NCBI GenBank assembly: GCA_022813625.1
Contig: JAKLMB010000038.1
Span: 124,001 to 188,000 of the forward strand
Direction: 5' to 3'
Source of the DNA: Aaosphaeria pasadenensis
Taxonomy: Eukaryota; Ascomycota; Dothideomycetes; Pleosporales
Length of the DNA: 64,000 nucleotides
Shown here: piece by piece, positions 1 through 11,882 of the stretch
How positions within the stretch are numbered: position 1 is the first letter of the stretch
Layout: each line of letters begins with the position of its first letter
Notes under the pieces: model-generated
The model's database searches: none
Told to the model about the DNA's origin: nothing
The model's input: the letters and a program-made list of their open reading frames with translations, nothing else
Made by a program: the position numbers and the translations under genes

Positions 1-632
1 CAATAGGTGATTGGGCGGATGAGCAGCTCCAAGACTACCCAGGTTACAGCGTATGAACGACTTGGGCCATTTCTTTCCAACCTGCGTACGACAAGCATGA
101 GGCCACAGCTAAGCTTCTACTTTTATGGTAGTTTCATGAAAACAAGAATCTTTGGTATGGCTTGTTTGCAACGGCATGTCAGAGGTCTGCAGTAGTTAGT
201 ACAATGCTTTTCCACTGGATTGGTGATATTGCAATTTCTGCATTTCTTGGCCACATTTCAACTCAGCTCCTGCATCTATGCCCACATTTTCGGTTCTCGT
301 ACTATGCAAGTAAGCCATTACCCAACACCGCTACAGTTCAGCTCATGCAATTAAAGCCACGGCCTTGTCCAGCTTGCTCAAGCTTCCTGTGTTGACAACT
401 CAAGAATGATTGCATCGTCGGCGCACCCGCGAATTTGCACTTGACGACGGTGTAAGATGATTTGGCGGTCACCTCAGACTGGTACACGCGTCGGTGCAAT
501 TCACATGAGTTGGCGGATTATAAAGATGAGCTCGCCATGTTCTTCTGTTTTAGATATTCAAACTGAATATACTTTTAGGTCTTAGGAGTTCCTAGACGAC
601 ATCAACAATCGCAACCTCCAGCCCGAACTATC
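1..632. other. Intergenic, no gene seen
   Basis: No ORF with recognisable protein character on either strand. A TATA-like tataaag lies near 520-526, about 110 bases before the NPP1-family start codon, and is the only promoter-like signal I would point to. Confidence 0.5.
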
Positions 633-1493
633 ATGAAGTCTTCTCCGCTCTATGTCTTGATGGCCTTCGCCAGCGCCCTTTCTTCCTCCCTCGCCAACAT
701 CCTCGATCCACTCAATCCAAAAGATGGTTCCGCAACGGAACTCTCCTTGAAGTTTCAACCCGCCTTGGACTTCGATAAGGACTCTTGCTACCACGTCACT
801 GCCTTGGACCTCAAAGGCCACTTCAATGAAGGTCTAAGACCAAATCACCCGGTAGGCGCCAGTGTTTGCCGTAACGCGGACCGATTAGCGCACAGCAATG
901 CTTACGTCCGACGTCGTTGCAATCACTACTGGTGCGCCTACATGTACGGCTACTACTTCGAAAAGGACGAAGGCCCATTCGTATCGCACATCCACGACTG
1001 GGAGCATGTCATTATCTGGACTCTGCACAACGAGATATTCTACGTCTCCTGGTCCGCGCATGGCAATTACACAAAGAAGCATATTTCGGACCCGGCTCTG
1101 CGATTCCACGAAGGCACGCATATCAAGATCGTGTATCATATCGGCAGCGGGCCATGGGCCACACATTCGTTGCGGTTGGCGAAGGGTAGTGACGAGCCGC
1201 CGGAGAATCATTGGGGTCGGTGGTTTGTCGCTTGGCTAGTAGAGGTCACATGGATGGAGCCCTGGTCGAAGATGCTACTAGAGCATAATTGGGGGGAAAA
1301 ACCTCACCCGGACATGAGGGAGGATGACTTTGGGATGAAACTGAAAGAGGCCGCGCCGTGGGATGCTATCCACAATGAAGGATTTGACCCTTGGAGTGAT
1401 GCTGATACGTGGGAAACCACGAGTCTACTATCGGGTATGGGTCCGCGAAGTAACTTCACTTCGGTAGAAGAGTTTGTCCAGCAGGATCTGTGA
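633..1493 (+). CDS. NPP1-domain (necrosis-inducing-like, NLP) secreted protein
   Basis: Single-exon protein of 286 residues. Residues 1-21 are a hydrophobic signal peptide ending Ser-Leu-Ala, so secretion is expected. The NPP1 fold is indicated by the central block around residues 96-130 (RRCNHYWCAYMYGYYFEKD followed by HDWEHVIIW). The family heptapeptide GHRHDWE, which binds the divalent cation, reads SHIHDWE here (residues 118-124): His, Asp, Trp and Glu are kept but the first Gly and the Arg are changed. Cysteines at about 52, 79, 96 and 101 could form two disulfides. Cytotoxic family members act on plant plasma-membrane sphingolipids; many fungal paralogues with changed heptapeptides are not cytolytic, so activity here is doubtful. 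It stands alone, with no partner gene nearby. The start is the first ATG, preceded by atc, with the signal peptide directly after it. Family assignment is firm; biological role is inference. Confidence 0.88.
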   Translation: MKSSPLYVLMAFASALSSSLANILDPLNPKDGSATELSLKFQPALDFDKDSCYHVTALDLKGHFNEGLRPNHPVGASVCRNADRLAHSNAYVRRRCNHYWCAYMYGYYFEKDEGPFVSHIHDWEHVIIWTLHNEIFYVSWSAHGNYTKKHISDPALRFHEGTHIKIVYHIGSGPWATHSLRLAKGSDEPPENHWGRWFVAWLVEVTWMEPWSKMLLEHNWGEKPHPDMREDDFGMKLKEAAPWDAIHNEGFDPWSDADTWETTSLLSGMGPRSNFTSVEEFVQQDL

Positions 1494-3229
1494 GAATGGG
1501 TATTATTGCAGTGCGAGAGCAAGACCGGGAGATTTGGTAAGTCTCAGTGGGATAGTTGTGGTGGTGATGCTTAGGATGAGATAATATATTGTTCTTATTG
1601 TATCATGTCTGAAGATCCATCGAGTCTCTTTCTCTTCTCGCACATTACTTTCCTCAGATTTCTGTTTCAGAACTTCTGTTTTAGATTTACTCAGATATTG
1701 GCAATTGGTTCATTGCAGGCATCCGGAAGACGTGGGTTGGTGCTGGCTCCCAGGTACTATCAGAGCGTTCAGCATTGAAAACTACACTGGGGATACCAAG
1801 CTACGGGAAGGGGGCAGGCGCTTGTACATGTTATTCCTTCTTAAAGTTAATAGGCACAACATGGAGCTGAAAAAAAGTAGCCGCATATCGTACTACCATT
1901 TTAGGTATTCCAACTTGACCGCTCTATGCTCAGCTGAATCAATTTTCAGATCACTCCATAGAGCGAACCCTGGAGTCTATGCTGCGCTTACTCATCGATC
2001 ATGCCACTCGAACTTCAGCTCATAGATACGATGTGAAAATCCGAATTAGTTATTTTGCATCCATAGTGCTGGCGAACGTACAGCTAAGAGCTTCCACTAA
2101 AGATGGCGAAAGTATCTACACGAGACTGCCTTGGGGTATAGAATGTGCAGCTCTCAGCTGCAGTGAGCTTGGAAGAAGTTCACCGCTTGCCTGTTGCTAT
2201 GTCGTTGGATATTGTCGCGTTTAGACGCTTCTGTAGTAGGGAGCATCACAGGCACGACCCGCAATCATTGGATAGGTAGGATAGGTAGGAATTTGGCTCT
2301 ATCGATAGGCCTCTTCAGGTAGGTTGATGATACCTTGATCTTTCTCGGCAGACCTAATCAATCTATCTATGCCCTGCCTAGTTCTATTTCCCAGACACGT
2401 GATCCCCGAATAGCCTCATTCATCCTGCTACACCACAGTATGTGACGCAAACCCTTTGCTGTATTCATGCTTGGCCACCCCAAAGGATTAATGGTGGTAA
2501 GGGGATGGTGAGGGACCACAGCAGGGATTGAAATGGGGAAGTGCATAGGAATACTCACACCAATTGGCAGTACCTAGCCTATGCGGGCTCGTTGACCTCA
2601 TCCTACCGAACAACGGGACGGAACCCAGCACTCTGGGTATAGATTAATGCCTGACCCTGGAAGTTCTATTGATCGAAATGGCGGATTCCTAAAATGGAAG
2701 AAGGGGTCCCTGTCACTTTTCGGAAGTACTTGTTGTCTTTCAGTAATTAATCTCCAGTCGATAGCAGTAGATAATGCGGACCTGAAATTCACACGTCACA
2801 TCCTCGCATTCTCTCAAAAGAGATTTCTTCCACGCTTTGAATCGCATCTTTCGAAGCCATTCCCCAAAATTGATACTTCTATGGCAACTCCGGACATTCA
2901 AGCTGGCATCAAGCCTGCACTCGATGGAATTATTGAGAAGTCTGCTAGTGGAACACATTCCCCGATGGAAACAGCTATTGCCAGCGACCTGGTACTAAAA
3001 TGTACCTTTCCATGTAACGGATCAATGTTCTCAACAATTCTTTCCTTCTAGAGAGAACGACGCATAGTACCATGGTTCACATCTACACGATGAGTCATTA
3101 CGACACAATATTAATTATGGACATCCCACCAATATCCCATCGAAGAAACACCACTCTTCTTCGATTTACCTCAATTGAGACCATTCTACTTTCAAGACAC
3201 TAATACAATCGAAGCACGATCTGCCTAAA
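1494..3229. other. Intergenic, no convincing gene
   Basis: Short ORFs occur on both strands but none shows a domain, signal peptide or plausible exon chain. A small direct repeat (ggataggta twice) lies near 2271-2290. The last 150 bases are presumably the promoter and leader of the downstream hypothetical gene. Confidence 0.45.
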
Positions 3230-4246
3230 ATGTCCGACGCGAGAGATCTCCTAATCGAAGAAGATCTCAAGACCGCCTGGTATTTCTATCGCGAGGAAAA
3301 ATTTCGCCGAAATCTCAAGACCAACTGGTCAACCGTCGATGGTTATATAACTTTCCTAGACACAGGAATTGAGCCCACCCATGGACCCCTGCGCGATACA
3401 TATAACAAACCCACCGCCGTCTACTTCGAGCAATCCGCTCAATTTGGCCGTTACGACGATGTGCGCGGATATCCTTGTGTATCACGAGAGTTCATCGCAT
3501 CTATATTCGAAGCGTGGCGCGCGCGCTGCGGCGATGAAATGGACATCGAGTTCGGACATTTCCTCGCCAACCCTATTCGGATTACAAAACGAGGACCACA
3601 AAACTTGAGCGAGATTGCTGTGGCACATCAGGCGATATGTGAAATGGCAAAATCGAAAGCGATCGACAAGAAATACGAGAACTACGAGATATTTCCGTCC
3701 TATCCTGCCGTCATTTTGATCTTCGATCGTACACCAGATGGCAATAAGCCTGATGAGGATGGGCTTTACAATCTGCGAAAGAATGCGGAACGAGTAACGG
3801 TGCTCGTCATGAAAACCGGTGCGTCCATGGTCGATGACGTTACGCTGGAAGACTTGGACAATTACGCTCTACCACTGGAAAGATCCGACGCAAGTGGCAT
3901 AGACATTCGGCGTGTACCTCTATCCATCGCCGTGGGCTTCATCGTAAGCCTTGAGAATCGTATGAGAGCACAGGAGAAAAAGACGAGACGAAGGTTTGAC
4001 AGCGAGTTAGGTCCCTTTGAACTTCCGAAGGGTTTCGATCCGATTGTCAAGAGTGATCCACAGATGTGGGCTGCCGCACTGATGGCACCAAGTTCGACGG
4101 AGGAGGCCAAGACTGACCCTTGGAGCAATTTACAAAAGGCGATTCAACGGATCGAGGCTCGTGCTTCTGGTGTTCCGAGCGATGTCGACTTTGAGCATAT
4201 GGAATGGATGACCCATTGGAAGTCTGGGTATGATGAAGCGCGATGA
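3230..4246 (+). CDS. Hypothetical protein, 338 residues
   Basis: Uninterrupted frame beginning at an ATG in a good context (aaaATGtcc) and ending TGA. The product is hydrophilic and charged, with no signal peptide or membrane segment. The N-terminal 50 residues are rich in Arg, Lys and Glu; the middle (about residues 120-240) contains alternating hydrophobic stretches such as YPAVILIFDR, VTVLVMKTG and PLSIAVGFIVSLENRMR, suggesting a folded alpha/beta domain; the C-terminus is amphipathic. I do not recognise a family. The frame is long, shows steady coding character and uses normal amino-acid composition, so I take it as a real gene. It has more than 1 kb of empty sequence on each side, so context gives no hint of function. 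Confidence 0.6.
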   Translation: MSDARDLLIEEDLKTAWYFYREEKFRRNLKTNWSTVDGYITFLDTGIEPTHGPLRDTYNKPTAVYFEQSAQFGRYDDVRGYPCVSREFIASIFEAWRARCGDEMDIEFGHFLANPIRITKRGPQNLSEIAVAHQAICEMAKSKAIDKKYENYEIFPSYPAVILIFDRTPDGNKPDEDGLYNLRKNAERVTVLVMKTGASMVDDVTLEDLDNYALPLERSDASGIDIRRVPLSIAVGFIVSLENRMRAQEKKTRRRFDSELGPFELPKGFDPIVKSDPQMWAAALMAPSSTEEAKTDPWSNLQKAIQRIEARASGVPSDVDFEHMEWMTHWKSGYDEAR

Positions 4247-5652
4247 GTTTCTGTCGCATGTGTTTCTAGAGGGTATCTTTGTTTACGAGGTTTTGTCTCC
4301 CCGGGTTCCTGCAGTTTTCCTTCCGGTTTGATCAGATATGCTACAGCTCGTGGGTTCCTTCTGTTTGCCTTCCGGGTATTTTAACGAAGCAATCTCCTCA
4401 GAACTGTATTCTTTATGGCCATTTTCTTCCTCACGAACACAAGTTGAATTCCGGGAGGCTCCCCATATAGCATCCTGGGTATCATGATTGATTATATGAA
4501 AATGAACGATAGCGTGAAGGTCTGGCGCGCTTCCCGAGTTTGCGATGGCACGTTTCTAACATTGCCAAAGGATTTCCGAAGGGAAAAGCTTAATTTCTGG
4601 GATATGTGTGTCCCGGTCTTTGCTATTTTCATTGCAAATTATGATTCCATGGTCGATGTCGAACCAGTTTGAATGCAGCATTCGCTGCAGGCGGGCGAAC
4701 CCACATCGCCTCCCCCGGACGCGAGCATTACTGTAGTGGTGCTCAATCTCGGCGTTATTTTCTGCGAGGAGTGGAAGAAGAAGACATTATGGAAATTACG
4801 CGTTTCGATCTTGTGCTGAACGGAGTGGTTTAGAGGTGAAGTGGGATTGAAGGAGATTTTCGCTTCAAAACAATCGTCCAGCGTGCCAAGCCTACGCAAG
4901 CCAGGCAGGTGCAAGGGACCCTTTCGAATATGGGCAACTTGGTTTCGCAAAAGCAAGGCTCACCCGAAATATTTAGCGCGTGTGTGGGAATGCAAGCGCA
5001 AAGACATGCTGCAGCTACTCGTATGGTTGTCGCTACTCTCTTAAAGTAGTCCTTCTTTACTATGGTCAAAAGTACCCAGAACAGGAAAGGGACAAACTGT
5101 ACAACAATCCAAGTCACATGCATACCTATAATTTGATATTTAATTAGCCGTTGCAAATGCGACGATTGCTCAATTTCGAGTACTCGGTGGTACCTTGGGA
5201 ATAGCGATTGTCATATCTGTATCAAATCGCTACGTGGCAATCCAATTACGACATGACTTCTCTAATGACGTAGTCAATCAACTTCTTGATAGGAAATAAA
5301 GGTTCAATAATCTTCTGAAGGAGAATCAGGTCATTTTTAGGCCTATATTTGCGAAGGGGCATAATTTGCAGATGAAAATTCTCATTGGTAGTGTTGCTGC
5401 CCATCTTCTCGGGGTATGCTTACTATGGAAGAGATCGCCTATTATGGGAGACCACACGGAGAAGACATAGCTGAGGTACATGTAGCTCGGGGTCTCCATA
5501 AGGTGGACCAATATCTAGAAAAGAATGCCATGGCTTACTCGCTCGATGATGTTCCAATGCCCCAATTGCGGGTAATCAATTGCCTTCTCAAATGCAAGTG
5601 AGAGTAAAGCTTATTTCCAGCTGCCTCTTTGGTCTCGTGTCATGGCCTCATG
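4247..5652. other. Intergenic, no convincing gene
   Basis: Several ORFs of 60-110 codons overlap on both strands without recognisable protein features. A stretch at 5371-5600 begins with a possible small ORF (MKILIGSVAAHLL-like) but I could not build an exon chain or match a family. Confidence 0.4.
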
Positions 5653-6190
5653 TCACTTCGACGGGCTGTTCGCGGCACTTGCTTCGCTTTCTTCTGGTGT
5701 TACCAAGCCGTTCTTTGTCGTCGTCCCAAAATCGCACATGTATTCGTCTTCCGGATCAACCTCGAAATCAAAACGGTGGAGCTCCTCCTTGAAGGGGAAT
5801 AGATATGTGCTTGTGACCCTGTTGAGCTGTTTAGCCTCTTGCAATGTTAGAAACCCCCTTTCCGCGAGAAAAACGTACCAATGGTGCTCATGACTTGCTT
5901 GGTACTCCTCCAAGGCCTTCATGTTCTGGTGGTAACTGATGAGGGCATAGTGGTATCCCTGACTCCTCTCGATGGGATCCGTGACGGACGGCCCGCCGAC
6001 AATCAGACGGTTCCCCTTCACGCACGAGAGGTTCTTCAGTTTCTTCAGCTCGTGGACAAACGTGGCCTTGTGTTCATCAGAAACATCGGGCTTGAACTTG
6101 AACATCACTGTTGCGCCACGTCAGTAATTTCGACCGCCTCCAAATTAACCACTGCTGCAGCTACAACATACCCATATGTACAACTGTCAT
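5653..6190 (-). CDS. Dabb-domain (stress-responsive A/B barrel) protein
   Basis: Two exons on the minus strand (6172-6190 and 5653-6107) around a 64-nt GTATGT...CAG intron give 157 residues. The first exon supplies MTVVHM and the second continues V-MFKFKPD, recreating the usual N-terminus of Dabb proteins. Residues 7-105 form the dimeric alpha+beta barrel: MFKFKPDVS start, central GYHYALISYHQNMKALEEYQ, then HEHHWYVFL. The C-terminal 50 residues are acidic and probably disordered. Family members are small cytosolic proteins ranging from stress proteins to cyclases and decarboxylases acting on hydrophobic acids; the reaction here is unknown. It is divergent from the ACS-type MFS carrier over a 643-bp shared promoter, so it may belong to the catabolic cluster. 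Domain call is strong; pathway role is inference. Confidence 0.85.
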
Positions 6191-6833
6191 ACTGACTATG
6201 CTGTTAGGGCCTCGACAAGTAATTCTATGATATGATCCAAAAGGAGGGGTGTAGCGACTGAAGTAGAGAAATAAATGAAGGGTGTTAGCAGGACTTCGAA
6301 TGGGAGAGAGTGTGGGACATGTAGCTTTTCAACCTGCCACTATTTGTCTCGGGGGGAGGGGGGGCATGGACGTAACTTACAACACAGCGTTGATATCCTC
6401 GTTTATTTGTTTATTCGTGAGAAGGTAAAATAAACTCCGAACCCGTAGGCAGGGTGCTTCCAGGTGCCCCCATGACACACCTCGGGCTCGGTCCGATGGC
6501 CGTTAGCTTGTGTCTTTGCAAAACACACTATACCAAGGAGACCGACATCGACGCCAGTCATGCATACACTGAAGGCAGCGCAAATATTCTGCGTCATGAG
6601 CGAGGTTTTCCCCAGATAGTCACTAAGTTTTGACCCCATGGGCACGCGGGACGCGGCACTCTGACCCTGGGGACTTCGGCGACTCCACACAACCTCATCA
6701 CAAAGGATAAAGCCAGACTCTCCCGCCTCATTAATGTACTCGAGCTTCAACTTGCCGTCTTTCTCATTTCTCCCATCTCCCACCAATTCCCACTCGGCTC
6801 TATCATCTCATCGTTAGACACACGAAGCCTGCC
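6191..6833. promoter_or_regulatory. Divergent promoter, Dabb gene / ACS-type MFS carrier
   Basis: Bidirectional intergenic region between two divergent genes. It contains a strong G-run on the plus strand near 6350-6365. An imperfect relative of the cluster motif (CCGATGGC) occurs around 6493-6500. A 127-codon antisense ORF lies here but has no protein-family character. Confidence 0.4.
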
Positions 6834-8566
6834 ATGTCGGATACCGTCGACAATAAGAACGCTGCTGACAAGGCAGTGTCAGACATCATGGAGATCGAAG
6901 ACTCCAAGATGGATACCAACCCCGACACCAATCGTCTTGCCCTGGCGCAGATGATGGGGTCTGAGGAGTTCAAGCTTGCTGAGAAGAAGCTCAAGCGGAA
7001 GCTTGATATTCGACTTTTGGCAGTTATGTGGCTCATTTTCGTCCTCAATTATCTCGATAGAGTATGCAAATCCTCAAAATTTAGTTGCGGGAGCCTATGA
7101 TGTACTGACAGCCACAATAGAATAACATTGCAGCTGCGAAGGTTGCTGGTATTTCCAAGTCGCTTCATATGTCAGCGACGCAGTATGCCACAGCTGTGGC
7201 GATTCTATTCGTCGGTTACGTCCTAATGCAAATCCCATCCAACATATTCCTATCACAGATCAGACCGTCCTTGTATATTCCTGCCGTCATGGCTATATGG
7301 GGCATTATCTCAGCTTGCGCTGGCGTTGTCACAAACCCAGCGGGTCTGTACGCGGCTCGATTCTTTTTGGGATTTGTGGAAGCCGCATTTTATCGTAAGT
7401 AAAAGCTCATCTATTATAGCTTCTCTCCAAACATTGATGCTGACACACTGCAATTAGCCGGTGCCCTATTCCTGATTTCCTCATGGTACAAGCGATCTGA
7501 GATGGGTGTGCGAAGCGCAATTTTGTTCTCCGCCACGCAACTGGGCAGTGCCTTCTCTGGTCTCATCGGAGCTGGAATCCAGTACGGTCTTGACGGTGCA
7601 CGTGGAAAGCCTTCATGGAGATGGATGTTCATCATCGAGGGCTCTATCACCGTCTTCGTCGCACTGTGTGCCTTCCTCATCCTTCCAGATTGGCCATCGA
7701 CTACTAGATGGCTGACACCAACCGAGCGTGCTGTTGCGGAATGGCGACTTATTGAAGACGCAGGACAGGTGGATGAAGACGATGCCCACTGGGGGACCGG
7801 CTTCAAGCTTGCGTTCAAGGATTTCCGTCTTTACATTTTTGCATTCATCTTCTTTTGCCTCCAGGTTGCCAGCGCCACTTCGAACTTCTTCCCTACCGTC
7901 GTTGGAACTCTTGGATTCAACAGAGTGAATACTCTTCTCCTGACCGTCCCCCCGTACTTTGTCGCTATGTTTACCTCGATCTTCAACAACTGGTCTGCCG
8001 ACAGGCGACAAAACTCCTCCTTCCATGTCATGTGGCCCCTCGCCATCGCCATCGTTGGCTTCGTTGTCGCGGCGGCGAGCCTGAATACCGGTGCCCGCTA
8101 TTTCGCCATGGTTCTCATGATTGCAGGTGGGCACGGCTCGAATGCCGTGGTTCTTGCCTGGACGCAGAAGACCCTTATACGACCTCGTGTCAAGCGCGCT
8201 TCAGCGGTCGCTTTCGTCAACGCGTTCGGAAATATCGCACAGGTTAGTTGAGCTTATTCCGCAAATCTGTATTTCCCTTTTGCTGCATGCATACTGATCT
8301 CTTCATAGGTCTGGACCAGTTATCTGTGGGACGATAAAACCGCGCCCCGCTACGCGCTCGCCATGTCCGTGAACTCAGCTTTCGCGCTCCTAGCCATTGT
8401 CGGCGCATTGGTCATGCGCCTCATCCTGCAGCGCGCCAACAAGAAGCTCGATGCAGGCGGAGCTGGCGTCGCAGATGTCATGAAGGGAGAGTCTCAGGCG
8501 GCTATCGCGGGTTTGTCCGAAGAGGAGAGGAATCTCCGGAGGGAGGGCTTCCGCTACATTCTATAG
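6834..8566 (+). CDS. MFS transporter, allantoate/nicotinate permease-like (ACS family)
   Basis: Four exons (6834-7061, 7121-7394, 7458-8242, 8309-8566) join in frame to 514 residues. The anion:cation symporter family of the MFS is indicated by the end of TM1 reading NYLDRNNIAAAK (about residues 71-82), by EAAFYPGALFLISSWY near TM4-5, and by about 12 hydrophobic segments with a long cytosolic N-terminus of about 60 residues. Dal5/Tna1-type carriers import organic anions such as allantoate, nicotinate, pantothenate, tartrate or related acids, usually by proton symport at the plasma membrane. Neighbouring enzymes (lactonase-like, hydroxyacid dehydrogenase, aldolases) suggest an organic or sugar acid as cargo. 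The start at 6834 is the first ATG in frame and gives the typical hydrophilic N-terminus. Substrate is inference. Confidence 0.92.
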
Positions 8567-10174
8567 ATGTTATCAAGCTCACCATCGAAGTGATCGCATC
8601 AGTGCTCGGAGACTGTGGTGAAATAGGATACTTCACACATGAACGGGGTGTGTGTGAAGAGATAAAGGGGAAGGGAGCAAGGGGAAGGAAGGAAAGGAAA
8701 GTAAAAGAGAGGCAAAAGAACATTAATCAACTTTGCTGTTACTAGGGTATTTCCCTGATCTATGTTGATGTGGCTCATGTAGAGCAGGAATCGTTCAAAG
8801 ATATCTAGCAATAATACTGGTAACGAAACAAGCATGGCTGTAACGTTATGGCTACATAACCGGGAGTGGGACTATAATAGCAATAACCAGAGAATTGATG
8901 AGTGATTGTAAAAGTTGAGAGCATATTGCATAGCGAGCATGGCATTCACTGCTTGGGTTTAGGAGAAGACACTAGGCTACCATTTCCTCTCGGAGAACAC
9001 ACTTTGGCGACGACACCGGCCTGCAGTGCCGTTATTCGATCGATGCGTTGACTTGGACTTGTGCGAAGTATGATCTCGGTGACTAGGCCGAATGGTTCAT
9101 TTACTTCCTTTAGCCCCTCTGGAAGTGTGGAGCGGTGGATGAATATGGAATTGCCCGATGAGGGTATTCTCATCCAGAAATCATACGAGTACAAATCATT
9201 GTTGTTGGTGCCCCGGACTATTGCCCGGTTCCTGGGCCATCTTTCCCATGTTGAACAAAACTCGGACTCACAATTGTGGGCTAATCATTATTTTTCCTCC
9301 ACTCCGTGAACTGCAACATGGGTCATGAGGTACAGAGGGTTGGCACGTTGGGCTGGCCCCCTGCTACCATTATATGTCTACAACAGTGCCTTCGCGAGGT
9401 TTTTCGCGAGCAGTTGAGATTGTTTACTGGCTACAGTGCATTATTAAATTGACACTTTAGGTATAGAACATACATGAAGTTAACAAGTGGCCAGCCCGAC
9501 GTGTCAACCCTTTGAACTTCGTTTATCCTGGATCATACACTGCCCACTCAGACCCGCTGATAATTCTAGCTGGGAATCGTCCTCACGCTATACTTGCAAT
9601 AATGCTCAGTTTCAATCTGTCTCGACGTCAGTTCCGATTTGAACTCTAGCCATCAGAAATGGTAGAAGCTTAAAGTAACGGACATGCCCCGTATCACGTG
9701 CGTGTATTATGTGTCAAGAGAAGCATCAAATCCCACCGGAGAGCCCGACGCGGCTGATAGCTTAGAGCTAATGGTATCGTGCGGAGGTGGTGGGATACGT
9801 GTGTGGAGAGGAGGCGGTGGAGAGAGGAGTGGATGAAGCGTAGTGAGCCTAAGCTTTTGACATTTAGGCTAGCTGTAGCTTAAAGACTACCAAAACTGGG
9901 ATGTAGGACTTGGATCTCACTAATTGGGGATATGTCCGTGTTTTCCGGGGCGAGGCCGAGGAGGAAATACTACTCTCGCTCTTGGCCAATGCGGTCTGTG
10001 GGGGACTTCAAATTAGAACTGGGACAGAAGCTGCGGAGCCCCGGAATGCATTGCTCAGACACACTGCGGGAACAGAGTAGATAATCTTTTAAAGTGGGTG
10101 GATGTTCTCTCTCTTTGGAAAAAGTTTAGACGTTGCAAACGCTCAACCATCATCAGTCGGACACGACCACCATC
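8567..10174. other. Intergenic, 1.6 kb, no gene
   Basis: No supported coding region. Includes purine-rich tracts after the MFS stop (8660-8720) and a G-rich tract around 9785-9835. The last few hundred bases are the presumed promoter of the sugar-type MFS gene. No perfect CCGATCGG was seen here. Confidence 0.45.
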
Positions 10175-11882
10175 ATGGCGCTTGTAAATAAAGACTTGTT
10201 AGCGAAGACACCTAAGGAAGTCCTCTCATTCAAGATTGTCTGGTACTGCTTCATCTTGTCTTTTTCCGGCGGTCTTCATGGTAAGTAGTCTGCCTCCGAC
10301 ATTATCTTTCCTGTGAGCAAGTGTCGAGCAACCTGCTAACAACCACTCAGGCTTCAACACCTCTAACGTATCTGGCGTCCTCGCCATGGCGCCCTTCAAG
10401 ACATACTTTGGCTTCAATACAAAGAGCAAGGCTGAAGTGACTGACCTCAACGGATGGATCACCTCGTCGCTTCTCCTGGGTTCGTGTGTGGGTGCACTCA
10501 TGTGCGCGCCAGTCACTGACCAGCTGGGGCGCAAGATGTCTCTCGCTATCTTCTCGTTGATCTTCAGTCTCTCGGCTATCTTGATGTCGGCCAACCCACG
10601 CGGTTCCAGCGGCGTTGCCATGTTCATTGCTGGCCGTGTTATCTCAGGCCTAGGCTCCGGAGCCGCCAGTGTCATTGGCACGGGATATATTGCTGAAATT
10701 GCCCCCAAGAGCATCCGTGGTGGTCTTGCCGCCATGTACAACGCTAACACCATGCTGGGAGTTGCGCTTGGTTACTGGATCAACTTTGGCTCCATCGAGC
10801 ACATCCCCCGCACGAAGAGCGCGCAGTGGCAGGTGCCCATGGGTGTGCAAGCTTTGCCAGGTGTTCTCCTCATCGCCGGTCTCCTCCTCATTCCCGAAAG
10901 CCCCAGATGGCTGGTGGCACGCAATCGCACCGAGGAAGCGCAACTTTCGCTCACACGTCTGCGCAGTCTCCCCATCGACCATGAATTTGTGCGCGATGAA
11001 TTCAACGAGATTCAAGATACGGCCACAGCAGAAGCCGAGCTCAATGCCGGCCGTTCTTGGGCCATTACCCGTGAAATCTGGACGCCGACCATCCGGAAGC
11101 GTCTTATTCTCGTCATGGCCATCCAGGTCTTTTTCCAGTTCTCGGGCGGAAACATTATCACATACTACAATACGTCCATCCTAACCTCCATCGGACTGAA
11201 GTCTCAGCAGGCCAACTATCTCTTCTCCGGCATCTATGGGCTCGTCAAATTCTTCACAGTCTGCGTATACTCTGGCTTCCTCATCGACCGCTTTGGGCGT
11301 CGACCTATGCTCTTCACCGGCTCTGCCATGCTGATCGGCTGCCTCACCTATCTCGCCGCATACCTTGCACTCGCTAACCCCGCTGCGCACGCCTCGAACA
11401 GTCCTGCTGCTTCTGGCTGGGTTGCTGTGGTCGCCATCTACATCTTTGCCATTGGCTACGCATTCTCTTGGGCTACCATCCCCTGGATCATCAACGCCGA
11501 AGTCTTCCCCACCAAGATCCGCGCCACCTGCATGTCCATCTGCATCACCTGGCAGTATCTCATCAACTTTGCCCTGACGCGCGCCCAGCCCAATATGGTC
11601 GTGACGATTCACCCGTGGGGCCCTTTCGCACTCTTTGCATGCGTCACCGCCGTCGCAACTGTCTACTGCTATTTCTGCTTGCCGGAAACGAAGGGGCTTA
11701 GCATGGAACACATGGATCAGCTGTTTGATGTGCCGTGGTACCGCGTGGGAATTGCAAGCTTGCAGATTATCAAGGATAATCAGAATGGTGTTGCGCCCAG
11801 CCAAAGGGGACCGTTGAAATTTGCGGATGAGGAGAGTCTAGAGAAGAATTCCAAGTGCGTCTACGATGAGGTTAAAAAGTAG
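10175..11882 (+). CDS. MFS sugar transporter (SP family)
   Basis: Two exons (10175-10280, 10351-11882) give 545 residues. Sugar-porter signatures appear in order: DQLGRK after TM2, GRVISGLGSG in TM4, PESPRWL at the end of the N-half, QVFFQFSGGNIITYYN in TM7, DRFGRRPM in the TM8-9 loop and PETKG after TM12. Twelve membrane segments are expected, with the carrier in the plasma membrane. The N-terminus (TPKEV and a short basic stretch before TM1) resembles hexose, galacturonate and quinate type proton symporters; the substrate cannot be fixed from sequence. The ATG at 10175 is preferred because it adds a complete TM1 through the 70-nt first intron; an internal Met at 10386 would remove it. It lies in the catabolic cluster upstream of the DUF1772 and aldolase genes. 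Confidence 0.93.

Noticed and set aside
2647..3051. 134-codon plus-strand frame before the orphan gene
   Set aside because: Composition is irregular, no family signal, and it lies in the likely promoter.
5371..5604. Possible small gene starting MKILIGSVAAHLL
   Set aside because: A GTATGC donor follows, but no acceptor restores a sensible protein and no family was recognised.
6403..6786. 127-codon minus-strand frame between the Dabb and MFS genes
   Set aside because: No family features, occupies a divergent promoter and contains the upstream region of the MFS start.
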